Origin: Nansenia antarctica
Lineage: Eukaryota > Chordata > Actinopteri > Argentiniformes > Microstomatidae
Length of the DNA: 64,000 nucleotides
NCBI GenBank assembly: GCA_963989245.1
Contig: OZ022340.1
Coordinates: forward strand, 40,270,982 to 40,334,981
Direction: 5' to 3'
The position numbers and the translations under genes were made by a program. The notes under the pieces were generated by a model. It made no database searches. It was not told the origin of the DNA and saw nothing but the letters and a program-made list of their open reading frames with translations. Below, in pieces: positions 20,281 through 31,192 of the stretch (positions are counted from its first letter, which is position 1; every line of letters starts with the position of its first letter).

Positions 20281-20730
20281 TTGGCTTGTGATAAACTGCC
20301 CCAGCAACCTCTACAAATAAGACCTAGTGCTATGATAATTAACACACACCCCTCTGACCAGCCTGGAGAGCACTGGCTGGCAGTTTATATATTGGAGAGA
20401 GTTGGGTGTTTTTTTGACAGTTTTGGAAATGCTCCAAATCATTCAATATTTCCTAAATCGATTTATGACTTTTTAAACATGTCATGTGATGAGATACATT
20501 TATCAGACAAACAAGTTCAGGATGTCACATCGGTCACATGTGGTGAACACTGTATCTACTTCTTAAATCACATGTGTAGAGGCATCACCTATGATATGTT
20601 GATATCTAAATATTCTTCTAATCTGTTTAAAAATGACACAATGGTAACACGTTTTGTGAAAAAGTTGCAACCGTGTGTGTGTGTTCATAATGTGTTTAGT
20701 TGTGTTCAACATGTTCAGACAATTGTGTAA
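20281..20730 (+). CDS. Adenain-like protease frame, U19
   Basis: CAC, (GT)6, intact. Confidence 0.65.
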   Translation: MACDKLPQQPLQIRPSAMIINTHPSDQPGEHWLAVYILERVGCFFDSFGNAPNHSIFPKSIYDFLNMSCDEIHLSDKQVQDVTSVTCGEHCIYFLNHMCRGITYDMLISKYSSNLFKNDTMVTRFVKKLQPCVCVHNVFSCVQHVQTIV

Positions 20731-20842
20731 GATTGTGCAAGTCAATAAAATGTTGGTCAAATAAATTATCAGAGTTCATGTATCATTACAATCATTTTTA
20801 TTTAGTCAAGCAAGGGGTTTTAGTCAAACAATAACATAGTCT

Positions 20843-21289
20843 GTGGTGGTAGCGATGGTTGATAATGACTCTTTTACGGGCGACTATGGCAAGAACCCAT
20901 TCAATTTTAAGAATTATAATCTAGAATATCTGGCAATATATGTTGACGGTGTCCAGTTCCCCACCAAACCATTACAACCGGACTTCCCTAATGGTTGCGT
21001 AACTCGTGAATTCTATCAACTGGTGTTATCAACAGGGAGACATTTAAAGAACAGTGCTATGGCCATTGATCGAAACGATTTCCTGAGAGGGTACACTCTT
21101 TATGCATTTAATCTGACACCTGACGAGGATAATAGTCAGCATCTATCATTGATCAAGAGTGGTAACATACGCCTGGAGACACGTTTCAGGAATCCGCTGC
21201 CTAATACCATCAATCTAATAATTTATGCGGTATATGATAGTATGATTGAAGTGTCCCATCGCAGACAGGTTTTAGTTGATTACTATTAA
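20843..21289 (+). CDS. Capsid-type fragment, U20
   Basis: Type D: AAT117. Confidence 0.6.
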   Translation: MVVAMVDNDSFTGDYGKNPFNFKNYNLEYLAIYVDGVQFPTKPLQPDFPNGCVTREFYQLVLSTGRHLKNSAMAIDRNDFLRGYTLYAFNLTPDEDNSQHLSLIKSGNIRLETRFRNPLPNTINLIIYAVYDSMIEVSHRRQVLVDYY

Positions 21290-21325
21290 GCATCATGAAT
21301 ACTGTGGAACTGACAGCCAGGTGTT

Positions 21326-21811
21326 TTGGCTTGTGATAAACTGCCCCAGCAACCTCTACAAATAAGACCTAGTGCTATGATAATTAACACACACCCCTCT
21401 GACCAGCCTGGAGAGCATTGGCTGGCAGTTTATATATTGGAGAGAGTTGGGTGTTTTTTTGACAGTTTTGGAAATGCTCCAAATCATTCAATATTTCCTA
21501 AATCGATTTATGACTTTTTAAACATGTCATGTGATGAGATACATTTATCAGACAAACAAGTTCAGGATGTCACATCGGTCACATGTGGTGAACACTGTAT
21601 CTACTTCTTAAATCACATGTGTAGAGGCATCACCTATGATATGTTGATATCTAAATATTCTTCTAATCTGTTTAAAAATGACACAATGGTAACACGTTTT
21701 GTGAAAAAGTTGCAACCGTGTGTGTGTGTGTTCATAATGTGTTTAGTTGTGTTCAACATGTTCAGACAATTGTGTAAGATTGTGCAAGTCAATAAAATGT
21801 TGGTCAAATAA
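21326..21811 (+). CDS. Adenain-like protease frame, U20
   Basis: CAT, (GT)7, intact. Confidence 0.65.
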   Translation: MACDKLPQQPLQIRPSAMIINTHPSDQPGEHWLAVYILERVGCFFDSFGNAPNHSIFPKSIYDFLNMSCDEIHLSDKQVQDVTSVTCGEHCIYFLNHMCRGITYDMLISKYSSNLFKNDTMVTRFVKKLQPCVCVFIMCLVVFNMFRQLCKIVQVNKMLVK

Positions 21812-21889
21812 ATTATCAGAGTTCATGTATCATTACAATCATTTTTATTTAGTCAAGCAAGGGGTTTTAGTCAAACAATAACATAGTCT

Positions 21890-22336
21890 GTGGTGGTAGC
21901 GATGGTTGATAATGACTCTTTTACGGGCGACTATGGCAAGAACCCATTCAATTTTAAGAATTATAATCTAGAATATCTGGCAATATATGTTCACGGTGTC
22001 CAGTTCCCCACCAAACCATTACAACCGGACTTCCCTAATGGTTGCGTAACTCGTGAATTCTATCAACTGGTGTTATCAACAGGGAGACATTTAAAGAACA
22101 GTGCTATGGCCATTGATCGAAACGATTTCCTGAGAGGGTACACTCTTTATGCATTTAATCTGACACCTGACGAGGATAATAGTCAGCATCTATCATTGAT
22201 CAAGAGTGGTAACATACGCCTGGAGACACGTTTCAGGAACCCGCTGCCTAATACCATCAATCTAATAATTTATGCGGTATATGATAGTATGATTGAAGTG
22301 TCCCATCGCAGACAGGTTTTAGTTGATTACTATTAA
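21890..22336 (+). CDS. Capsid-type fragment, U21
   Basis: E slot without S106C; private D35H (21992-21994). Confidence 0.6.
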   Translation: MVVAMVDNDSFTGDYGKNPFNFKNYNLEYLAIYVHGVQFPTKPLQPDFPNGCVTREFYQLVLSTGRHLKNSAMAIDRNDFLRGYTLYAFNLTPDEDNSQHLSLIKSGNIRLETRFRNPLPNTINLIIYAVYDSMIEVSHRRQVLVDYY

Positions 22337-22372
22337 GCATCATGAATACTGTGGAACTGACAGCCAGGTGTT

Positions 22373-22822
22373 TTGGCTTGTGATAAACTGCCCCAGCAAC
22401 CTCTACAAATAAGACCTAGTGCTATGATAATTAACACACACCCCTCTGACCAGCCTGGAGAGCATTGGCTGGCAGTTTATATATTGGAGAGAGTTGGGTG
22501 TTTTTTTGACAGTTTTGGAAATGCTCCAAATCATTCAATATTTCCTAAATCGATTTATGACTTTTTAAACATGTCATGTGATGAGATACATTTATCAGAC
22601 AAACAAGTTCAGGATGTCACATCGGTCACATGTGGTGAACACTGTATCTACTTCTTAAATCACATGTGTAGAGGCATCACCTATGATATGTTGATATCTA
22701 AATATTCTTCTAATCTGTTTAAAAATGACACAATGGTAACACGTTTTGTGAAAAAGTTGCAACCGTGTGTGTGTGTTCATAATGTGTTTAGTTGTGTTCA
22801 ACATGTTCAGACAATTGTGTAA
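22373..22822 (+). CDS. Adenain-like protease frame, U21
   Basis: CAT, (GT)6, intact; private ATTAAAATC in the spacer. Confidence 0.65.
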   Translation: MACDKLPQQPLQIRPSAMIINTHPSDQPGEHWLAVYILERVGCFFDSFGNAPNHSIFPKSIYDFLNMSCDEIHLSDKQVQDVTSVTCGEHCIYFLNHMCRGITYDMLISKYSSNLFKNDTMVTRFVKKLQPCVCVHNVFSCVQHVQTIV

Positions 22823-22934
22823 GATTGTGCAAGTCAATAAAATGTTGGTCAAATAAATTATCAGAGTTCATGTATCATTAAAATCATTTTTATTTAGTCA
22901 AGCAAGGGGTTTTAGTCAAACAATAACATAGTCT

Positions 22935-23381
22935 GTGGTGGTAGCGATGGTTGATAATGACTCTTTTACGGGCGACTATGGCAAGAACCCATTCAATTTT
23001 AAGAATTATAATCTAGAATATCTGGCAATATATGTTGACGGTGTCCAGTTCCCCACCAAACCATTACAACCGGACTTCCCTAATGGTTGCGTAACTCGTG
23101 AATTCTATCAACTGGTGTTATCAACAGGGAGACATTTAAAGAACAGTGCTATGGCCATTGATCGAAACGATTTCCTGAGAGGGTACACTCTTTATGCATT
23201 TAATCTGACACCTGACGAGGATAATAGTCAGCATCTATCATTGATCAAGAGTGGTAACATACGCCTGGAGACACGTTTCAGGAACCCGCTGCCTAATACC
23301 ATCAATCTAATAATTTATGCGGTATATGATAGTATGATTGAAGTGTCCCATCGCAGACAGGTTTTAGTTGATTACTATTAA
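22935..23381 (+). CDS. Capsid-type fragment, U22
   Basis: E-like, Lys42, AAC117, Ser106. Confidence 0.6.
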   Translation: MVVAMVDNDSFTGDYGKNPFNFKNYNLEYLAIYVDGVQFPTKPLQPDFPNGCVTREFYQLVLSTGRHLKNSAMAIDRNDFLRGYTLYAFNLTPDEDNSQHLSLIKSGNIRLETRFRNPLPNTINLIIYAVYDSMIEVSHRRQVLVDYY

Positions 23382-23417
23382 GCATCATGAATACTGTGGA
23401 ACTGACAGCCAGGTGTT

Positions 23418-23867
23418 TTGGCTTGTGATAAACTGCCCCAGCAACCTCTACAAATAAGACCTAGTGCTATGATAATTAACACACACCCCTCTGACCAGCC
23501 TGGAGAGCATTGGCTGGCAGTTTATATATTGGAGAGAGTTGGGTGTTTTTTTGACAGTTTTGGAAATGCTCCAAATCATTCAATATTTCCTAAATCGATT
23601 TATGACTTTTTAAACATGTCATGTGATGAGATACATTTATCAGACAAACAAGTTCAGGATGTCACATCGGTCACATGTGGTGAACACTGTATCTACTTCT
23701 TAAATCACATGTGTAGAGGCATCACCTATGATATGTTGATATCTAAATATTCTTCTAATCTGTTTAAAAATGACACAATGGTAACACGTTTTGTGAAAAA
23801 GTTGCAACCGTGTGTGTGTGTTCATAATGTGTTTAGTTGTGTTCAACATGTTCAGACAATTGTGTAA
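23418..23867 (+). CDS. Adenain-like protease frame, U22
   Basis: CAT, (GT)6, intact. Confidence 0.65.
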   Translation: MACDKLPQQPLQIRPSAMIINTHPSDQPGEHWLAVYILERVGCFFDSFGNAPNHSIFPKSIYDFLNMSCDEIHLSDKQVQDVTSVTCGEHCIYFLNHMCRGITYDMLISKYSSNLFKNDTMVTRFVKKLQPCVCVHNVFSCVQHVQTIV

Positions 23868-23979
23868 GATTGTGCAAGTCAATAAAATGTTGGTCAAATA
23901 AATTATCAGAGTTCATGTATCATTACAATCATTTTTATTTAGTCAAGCAAGGGGTTTTAGTCAAACAATAACATAGTCT

Positions 23980-24426
23980 GTGGTGGTAGCGATGGTTGAT
24001 AATGACTCTTTTACGGGCGACTATGGCAAGAACCCATTCAATTTTAAGAATTATAATCTAGAATATCTGGCAATATATGTTGACGGTGTCCAGTTCCCCA
24101 CCAAACCATTACAACCGGACTTCCCTAATGGTTGCGTAACTCGTGAATTCTATCAACTGGTGTTATCAACAGGGAGACATTTAAAGAACAGTGCTATGGC
24201 CATTGATCGAAACGATTTCCTGAGAGGGTACACTCTTTATGCATTTAATCTGACACCTGACGAGGATAATAGTCAGCATCTATCATTGATCAAGAGTGGT
24301 AACATACGCCTGGAGACACGTTTCAGGAATCCGCTGCCTAATACCATCAATCTAATAATTTATGCGGTATATGATAGTATGATTGAAGTGTCCCATCGCA
24401 GACAGGTTTTAGTTGATTACTATTAA
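23980..24426 (+). CDS. Capsid-type fragment, U23
   Basis: Type H: AAT117. Confidence 0.6.
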   Translation: MVVAMVDNDSFTGDYGKNPFNFKNYNLEYLAIYVDGVQFPTKPLQPDFPNGCVTREFYQLVLSTGRHLKNSAMAIDRNDFLRGYTLYAFNLTPDEDNSQHLSLIKSGNIRLETRFRNPLPNTINLIIYAVYDSMIEVSHRRQVLVDYY

Positions 24427-24462
24427 GCATCATGAATACTGTGGAACTGACAGCCAGGTGTT

Positions 24463-24870
24463 TTGGCTTGTGATAAACTGCCCCAGCAACCTCTACAAAT
24501 AAGACCTAGTGCTATGATAATTAACACACACCCCTCTGACCAGCCTGGAGAGCACTGGCTGGCAGTTTATATATTGGAGAGAGTTGGGTGTTTTTTTGAC
24601 AGTTTTGGAAATGCTCCAAATCATTCAATATTTCCTAAATCGATTTATGACTTTTTAAACATGTCATGTGATGAGATACATTTATCAGACAAACAAGTTC
24701 AGGATGTCACATCGGTCACATGTGGTGAACACTGTATCTACTTCTTAAATCACATGTGTAGAGGCATCACCTATGATATGTTGATATCTAAATATTCTTC
24801 TAATCTGTTTAAAAATGACACAATGGTAACACGTTTTGTGAAAAAGTTGCAACCGTGTGTGTGTTCATAA
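24463..24870 (+). CDS. Adenain-like protease frame, U23
   Basis: CAC with the shortest tract, (GT)5, giving the shortest tail (QPCVCS, 135 codons). TTTTTAGTTAG spacer variant follows. Shortest unit, 1,043 bp. Confidence 0.65.
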   Translation: MACDKLPQQPLQIRPSAMIINTHPSDQPGEHWLAVYILERVGCFFDSFGNAPNHSIFPKSIYDFLNMSCDEIHLSDKQVQDVTSVTCGEHCIYFLNHMCRGITYDMLISKYSSNLFKNDTMVTRFVKKLQPCVCS

Positions 24871-25022
24871 TGTGTTTAGTTGTGTTCAACATGTTCAGAC
24901 AATTGTGTAAGATTGTGCAAGTCAATAAAATGTTGGTCAAATAAATTATCAGAGTTCATGTATCATTACAATCATTTTTAGTTAGTCAAGCAAGGGGTTT
25001 TAGTCAAACAATAACATAGTCT

Positions 25023-25469
25023 GTGGTGGTAGCGATGGTTGATAATGACTCTTTTACGGGCGACTATGGCAAGAACCCATTCAATTTTAAGAATTATAAT
25101 CTAGAATATCTGGCAATATATGTTGACGGTGTCCAGTTCCCCACCAAACCATTACAACCGGACTTCCCTAATGGTTGCGTAACTCGTGAATTCTATCAAC
25201 TGGTGTTATCAACAGGGAGACATTTAAAGAACAGTGCTATGGCCATTGATCGAAACGATTTCCTGAGAGGGTACACTCTTTATGCATTTAATCTGACACC
25301 TGACGAGGATAATAGTCAGCATCTATCATTGATCAAGAGTGGTAACATACGCCTGGAGACACGTTTCAGGAACCCGCTGCCTAATACCATCAATCTAATA
25401 ATTTATGCGGTATATGATAGTATGATTGAAGTGTCCCATCGCAGACAGGTTTTAGTTGATTACTATTAA
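25023..25469 (+). CDS. Capsid-type fragment, U24
   Basis: Type X, intact. Confidence 0.6.
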   Translation: MVVAMVDNDSFTGDYGKNPFNFKNYNLEYLAIYVDGVQFPTKPLQPDFPNGCVTREFYQLVLSTGRHLKNSAMAIDRNDFLRGYTLYAFNLTPDEDNSQHLSLIKSGNIRLETRFRNPLPNTINLIIYAVYDSMIEVSHRRQVLVDYY

Positions 25470-25505
25470 GCATCATGAATACTGTGGAACTGACAGCCAG
25501 GTGTT

Positions 25506-25991
25506 TTGGCTTGTGATAAACTGCCCCAGCAACCTCTACAAATAAGACCTAGTGCTATGATAATTAACACACACCCCTCTGACCAGCCTGGAGAGCATTG
25601 GCTGGCAGTTTATATATTGGAGAGAGTTGGGTGTTTTTTTGACAGTTTTGGAAATGCTCCAAATCATTCAATATTTCCTAAATCGATTTATGACTTTTTA
25701 AACATGTCATGTGATGAGATACATTTATCAGACAAACAAGTTCAGGATGTCACATCGGTCACATGTGGTGAACACTGTATCTACTTCTTAAATCACATGT
25801 GTAGAGGCATCACCTATGATATGTTGATATCTAAATATTCTTCTAATCTGTTTAAAAATGACACAATGGTAACACGTTTTGTGAAAAAGTTGCAACCGTG
25901 TGTGTGTGTGTTCATAATGTGTTTAGTTGTGTTCAACATGTTCAGACAATTGTGTAAGATTGTGCAAGTCAATAAAATGTTGGTCAAATAA
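25506..25991 (+). CDS. Adenain-like protease frame, U24
   Basis: (GT)7, intact. Confidence 0.65.
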   Translation: MACDKLPQQPLQIRPSAMIINTHPSDQPGEHWLAVYILERVGCFFDSFGNAPNHSIFPKSIYDFLNMSCDEIHLSDKQVQDVTSVTCGEHCIYFLNHMCRGITYDMLISKYSSNLFKNDTMVTRFVKKLQPCVCVFIMCLVVFNMFRQLCKIVQVNKMLVK

Positions 25992-26069
25992 ATTATCAGA
26001 GTTCATGTATCATTACAATCATTTTTATTTAGTCAAGCAAGGGGTTTTAGTCAAACAATAACATAGTCT

Positions 26070-26518
26070 GTGGTGGTAGCGATGGTTGATAATGACTCTT
26101 TTACGGGCGACTATGGCAAGAACCCATTCAATTTTAAGAATTATAATCTAGAATATCTGGCAATATATGTTGACGGTGTCCAGTTCCCCACCAAACCATT
26201 ACAACCGGACTTCCCTAATGGTTGCGTAACTCGTGAATTCTATCAACTGGTGTTATCAACAGGGAGACATTTAAAGAACAGTGCTATGGCCATTGATCGA
26301 AACGATTTCCTGAGAGAGGGTACACTCTTTATGCATTTAATCTGACACCTGACGAGGATAATAGTCAGCATCTATCATTGATCAAGAGTGGTAACATACG
26401 CCTGGAGACACGTTTCAGGAACCCGCTGCCTAATACCATCAATCTAATAATTTATGCGGTATATGATAGTATGATTGAAGTGTCCCATCGCAGACAGGTT
26501 TTAGTTGATTACTATTAA
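26070..26518 (+). pseudogene. Broken capsid-type fragment, U25 (GA insertion)
   Basis: An extra GA in CTGAGAGAGGG (around 26311-26320) shifts the frame after residue 81; a TGA at 26343-26345 ends it at 91 codons, removing the conserved RGYTLYAF to VDYY half. Founder-type A unit; the same lesion is in U30, U35 and U39. Confidence 0.85.
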
Positions 26519-26554
26519 GCATCATGAATACTGTGGAACTGACAGCCAGGTGTT

Positions 26555-26968
26555 TTGGCTTGTGATAAACTGCCCCAGCAACCTCTACAAATAAGACCTA
26601 GTGCTATGATAATTAACACACACCCCTCTGACCAGCCTGGAGAGCATTGGCTGGCAGTTTATATATTGGAGAGAGTTGGGTGTTTTTTTGACAGTTTTGG
26701 AAATGCTCCAAATCATTCAATATTTCCTAAATCGATTTATGACTTTTTAAACATGTCATGTGATGAGATACATTTATCAGACAAACAAGTTCAGGATGTC
26801 ACATCGGTCACATGTGGTGAACACTGTATCTACTTCTTAAATCACATGTGTAGAGGCATCACCTATGATATGTTGATATCTAAATATTCTTCTAATCTGT
26901 TTAAAAATGACACAATGGTAACACGTTTTGTGAAAAAGTTGCAACCGTGTGTGTGTGTGTGTTCATAA
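26555..26968 (+). CDS. Adenain-like protease frame, U25
   Basis: (GT)8, 137 codons, catalytic set intact despite the broken capsid part upstream. Confidence 0.65.
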   Translation: MACDKLPQQPLQIRPSAMIINTHPSDQPGEHWLAVYILERVGCFFDSFGNAPNHSIFPKSIYDFLNMSCDEIHLSDKQVQDVTSVTCGEHCIYFLNHMCRGITYDMLISKYSSNLFKNDTMVTRFVKKLQPCVCVCS

Positions 26969-27120
26969 TGTGTTTAGTTGTGTTCAACATGTTCAGACAA
27001 TTGTGTAAGATTGTGCAAGTCAATAAAATGTTGGTCAAATAAATTATCAGAGTTCATGTATCATTACAATCATTTTTATTTAGTCAAGCAAGGGGTTTTA
27101 GTCAAACAATAACATAGTCT

Positions 27121-27567
27121 GTGGTGGTAGCGATGGTTGATAATGACTCTTTTACGGGCGACTATGGCAAGAACCCATTCAATTTTAAGAATTATAATCT
27201 AGAATATCTGGCAATATATGTTGACGGTGTCCAGTTCCCCACCGAACCATTACAACCGGACTTCCCTAATGGTTGCGTAACTCGTGAATTCTATCAACTG
27301 GTGTTATCAACAGGGAGACATTTAAAGAACAGTGCTATGGCCATTGATCGAAACGATTTCCTGAGAGGGTACACTCTTTATGCATTTAATCTGACACCTG
27401 ACGAGGATAATAGTCAGCATCTATCATTGATCAAGAGTGGTAACATACGCCTGGAGACACGTTTCAGGAACCCGCTGCCTAATACCATCAATCTAATAAT
27501 TTATGCGGTATATGATAGTATGATTGAAGTGTCCCATCGCAGACAGGTTTTAGTTGATTACTATTAA
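27121..27567 (+). CDS. Capsid-type fragment, U26
   Basis: Type B (Glu42). Confidence 0.6.
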   Translation: MVVAMVDNDSFTGDYGKNPFNFKNYNLEYLAIYVDGVQFPTEPLQPDFPNGCVTREFYQLVLSTGRHLKNSAMAIDRNDFLRGYTLYAFNLTPDEDNSQHLSLIKSGNIRLETRFRNPLPNTINLIIYAVYDSMIEVSHRRQVLVDYY

Positions 27568-27603
27568 GCATCATGAATACTGTGGAACTGACAGCCAGGT
27601 GTT

Positions 27604-28089
27604 TTGGCTTGTGATAAACTGCCCCAGCAACCTCTACAAATAAGACCTAGTGCTATGATAATTAACACACACCCCTCTGACCAGCCTGGAGAGCATTGGC
27701 TGGCAGTTTATATATTGGAGAGAGTTGGGTGTTTTTTTGACAGTTTTGGAAATGCTCCAAATCATTCAATATTTCCTAAATCGATTTATGACTTTTTAAA
27801 CATGTCATGTGATGAGATACATTTATCAGACAAACAAGTTCAGGATGTCACATCGGTCACATGTGGTGAACACTGTATCTACTTCTTAAATCACATGTGT
27901 AGAGGCATCACCTATGATATGTTGATATCTAAATATTCTTCTAATCTGTTTAAAAATGACACAATGGTAACACGTTTTGTGAAAAAGTTGCAACCGTGTG
28001 TGTGTGTGTTCATAATGTGTTTAGTTGTGTTCAACATGTTCAGACAATTGTGTAAGATTGTGCAAGTCAATAAAATGTTGGTCAAATAA
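27604..28089 (+). CDS. Adenain-like protease frame, U26
   Basis: (GT)7, intact. Confidence 0.65.
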   Translation: MACDKLPQQPLQIRPSAMIINTHPSDQPGEHWLAVYILERVGCFFDSFGNAPNHSIFPKSIYDFLNMSCDEIHLSDKQVQDVTSVTCGEHCIYFLNHMCRGITYDMLISKYSSNLFKNDTMVTRFVKKLQPCVCVFIMCLVVFNMFRQLCKIVQVNKMLVK

Positions 28090-28167
28090 ATTATCAGAGT
28101 TCATGTATCATTACAATCATTTTTATTTAGTCAAGCAAGGGGTTTTAGTCAAACAATAACATAGTCT

Positions 28168-28614
28168 GTGGTGGTAGCGATGGTTGATAATGACTCTTTT
28201 ACGGGCGACTATGGCAAGAACCCATTCAATTTTAAGAATTATAATCTAGAATATCTGGCAATATATGTTGACGGTGTCCAGTTCCCCACCAAACCATTAC
28301 AACCGGACTTCCCTAATGGTTGCGTAACTCGTGAATTCTATCAACTGGTGTTATCAACAGGGAGACATTTAAAGAACAGTGCTATGGCCATTGATCGAAA
28401 CGATTTCCTGAGAGGGTACACTCTTTATGCATTTAATCTGACACCTGACGAGGATAATAGTCAGCATCTATCATTGATCAAGAGTGGTAACATACGCCTG
28501 GAGACACGTTTCAGGAACCCGCTGCCTAATACCATCAATCTAATAATTTATGCGGTATATGATAGTATGATTGAAGTGTCCCATCGCAGACAGGTTTTAG
28601 TTGATTACTATTAA
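28168..28614 (+). CDS. Capsid-type fragment, U27
   Basis: Type C. Confidence 0.6.
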   Translation: MVVAMVDNDSFTGDYGKNPFNFKNYNLEYLAIYVDGVQFPTKPLQPDFPNGCVTREFYQLVLSTGRHLKNSAMAIDRNDFLRGYTLYAFNLTPDEDNSQHLSLIKSGNIRLETRFRNPLPNTINLIIYAVYDSMIEVSHRRQVLVDYY

Positions 28615-28650
28615 GCATCATGAATACTGTGGAACTGACAGCCAGGTGTT

Positions 28651-29100
28651 TTGGCTTGTGATAAACTGCCCCAGCAACCTCTACAAATAAGACCTAGTGC
28701 TATGATAATTAACACACACCCCTCTGACCAGCCTGGAGAGCACTGGCTGGCAGTTTATATATTGGAGAGAGTTGGGTGTTTTTTTGACAGTTTTGGAAAT
28801 GCTCCAAATCATTCAATATTTCCTAAATCGATTTATGACTTTTTAAACATGTCATGTGATGAGATACATTTATCAGACAAACAAGTTCAGGATGTCACAT
28901 CGGTCACATGTGGTGAACACTGTATCTACTTCTTAAATCACATGTGTAGAGGCATCACCTATGATATGTTGATATCTAAATATTCTTCTAATCTGTTTAA
29001 AAATGACACAATGGTAACACGTTTTGTGAAAAAGTTGCAACCGTGTGTGTGTGTTCATAATGTGTTTAGTTGTGTTCAACATGTTCAGACAATTGTGTAA
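28651..29100 (+). CDS. Adenain-like protease frame, U27
   Basis: CAC, (GT)6, intact. Confidence 0.65.
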   Translation: MACDKLPQQPLQIRPSAMIINTHPSDQPGEHWLAVYILERVGCFFDSFGNAPNHSIFPKSIYDFLNMSCDEIHLSDKQVQDVTSVTCGEHCIYFLNHMCRGITYDMLISKYSSNLFKNDTMVTRFVKKLQPCVCVHNVFSCVQHVQTIV

Positions 29101-29212
29101 GATTGTGCAAGTCAATAAAATGTTGGTCAAATAAATTATCAGAGTTCATGTATCATTACAATCATTTTTATTTAGTCAAGCAAGGGGTTTTAGTCAAACA
29201 ATAACATAGTCT

Positions 29213-29659
29213 GTGGTGGTAGCGATGGTTGATAATGACTCTTTTACGGGCGACTATGGCAAGAACCCATTCAATTTTAAGAATTATAATCTAGAATATC
29301 TGGCAATATATGTTGACGGTGTCCAGTTCCCCACCAAACCATTACAACCGGACTTCCCTAATGGTTGCGTAACTCGTGAATTCTATCAACTGGTGTTATC
29401 AACAGGGAGACATTTAAAGAACAGTGCTATGGCCATTGATCGAAACGATTTCCTGAGAGGGTACACTCTTTATGCATTTAATCTGACACCTGACGAGGAT
29501 AATAGTCAGCATCTATCATTGATCAAGAGTGGTAACATACGCCTGGAGACACGTTTCAGGAATCCGCTGCCTAATACCATCAATCTAATAATTTATGCGG
29601 TATATGATAGTATGATTGAAGTGTCCCATCGCAGACAGGTTTTAGTTGATTACTATTAA
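29213..29659 (+). CDS. Capsid-type fragment, U28
   Basis: Type D: AAT117. Confidence 0.6.
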   Translation: MVVAMVDNDSFTGDYGKNPFNFKNYNLEYLAIYVDGVQFPTKPLQPDFPNGCVTREFYQLVLSTGRHLKNSAMAIDRNDFLRGYTLYAFNLTPDEDNSQHLSLIKSGNIRLETRFRNPLPNTINLIIYAVYDSMIEVSHRRQVLVDYY

Positions 29660-29695
29660 GCATCATGAATACTGTGGAACTGACAGCCAGGTGTT

Positions 29696-30181
29696 TTGGC
29701 TTGTGATAAACTGCCCCAGCAACCTCTACAAATAAGACCTAGTGCTATGATAATTAACACACACCCCTCTGACCAGCCTGGAGAGCATTGGCTGGCAGTT
29801 TATATATTGGAGAGAGTTGGGTGTTTTTTTGACAGTTTTGGAAATGCTCCAAATCATTCAATATTTCCTAAATCGATTTATGACTTTTTAAACATGTCAT
29901 GTGATGAGATACATTTATCAGACAAACAAGTTCAGGATGTCACATCGGTCACATGTGGTGAACACTGTATCTACTTCTTAAATCACATGTGTAGAGGCAT
30001 CACCTATGATATGTTGATATCTAAATATTCTTCTAATCTGTTTAAAAATGACACAATGGTAACACGTTTTGTGAAAAAGTTGCAACCGTGTGTGTGTGTG
30101 TTCATAATGTGTTTAGTTGTGTTCAACATGTTCAGACAATTGTGTAAGATTGTGCAAGTCAATAAAATGTTGGTCAAATAA
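29696..30181 (+). CDS. Adenain-like protease frame, U28
   Basis: (GT)7, intact. Confidence 0.65.
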   Translation: MACDKLPQQPLQIRPSAMIINTHPSDQPGEHWLAVYILERVGCFFDSFGNAPNHSIFPKSIYDFLNMSCDEIHLSDKQVQDVTSVTCGEHCIYFLNHMCRGITYDMLISKYSSNLFKNDTMVTRFVKKLQPCVCVFIMCLVVFNMFRQLCKIVQVNKMLVK

Positions 30182-30259
30182 ATTATCAGAGTTCATGTAT
30201 CATTACAATCATTTTTATTTAGTCAAGCAAGGGGTTTTAGTCAAACAATAACATAGTCT

Positions 30260-30706
30260 GTGGTGGTAGCGATGGTTGATAATGACTCTTTTACGGGCGA
30301 CTATGGCAAGAACCCATTCAATTTTAAGAATTATAATCTAGAATATCTGGCAATATATGTTGACGGTGTCCAGTTCCCCACCAAACCATTACAACCGGAC
30401 TTCCCTAATGGTTGCGTAACTCGTGAATTCTATCAACTGGTGTTATCAACAGGGAGACATTTAAAGAACAGTGCTATGGCCATTGATCGAAACGATTTCC
30501 TGAGAGGGTACACTCTTTATGCATTTAATCTGACACCTGACGAGGATAATAGTCAGCATCTATCATTGATCAAGTGTGGTAACATACGCCTGGAGACACG
30601 TTTCAGGAACCCGCTGCCTAATACCATCAATCTAATAATTTATGCGGTATATGATAGTATGATTGAAGTGTCCCATCGCAGACAGGTTTTAGTTGATTAC
30701 TATTAA
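30260..30706 (+). CDS. Capsid-type fragment, U29
   Basis: Type E: S106C (TGT at 30575-30577). Confidence 0.6.
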   Translation: MVVAMVDNDSFTGDYGKNPFNFKNYNLEYLAIYVDGVQFPTKPLQPDFPNGCVTREFYQLVLSTGRHLKNSAMAIDRNDFLRGYTLYAFNLTPDEDNSQHLSLIKCGNIRLETRFRNPLPNTINLIIYAVYDSMIEVSHRRQVLVDYY

Positions 30707-30742
30707 GCATCATGAATACTGTGGAACTGACAGCCAGGTGTT

Positions 30743-31192
30743 TTGGCTTGTGATAAACTGCCCCAGCAACCTCTACAAATAAGACCTAGTGCTATGATAA
30801 TTAACACACACCCCTCTGACCAGCCTGGAGAGCATTGGCTGGCAGTTTATATATTGGAGAGAGTTGGGTGTTTTTTTGACAGTTTTGGAAATGCTCCAAA
30901 TCATTCAATATTTCCTAAATCGATTTATGACTTTTTAAACATGTCATGTGATGAGATACATTTATCAGACAAACAAGTTCAGGATGTCACATCGGTCACA
31001 TGTGGTGAACACTGTATCTACTTCTTAAATCACATGTGTAGAGGCATCACCTATGATATGTTGATATCTAAATATTCTTCTAATCTGTTTAAAAATGACA
31101 CAATGGTAACACGTTTTGTGAAAAAGTTGCAACCGTGTGTGTGTGTTCATAATGTGTTTAGTTGTGTTCAACATGTTCAGACAATTGTGTAA
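30743..31192 (+). CDS. Adenain-like protease frame, U29
   Basis: CAT, (GT)6, intact. Confidence 0.65.
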   Translation: MACDKLPQQPLQIRPSAMIINTHPSDQPGEHWLAVYILERVGCFFDSFGNAPNHSIFPKSIYDFLNMSCDEIHLSDKQVQDVTSVTCGEHCIYFLNHMCRGITYDMLISKYSSNLFKNDTMVTRFVKKLQPCVCVHNVFSCVQHVQTIV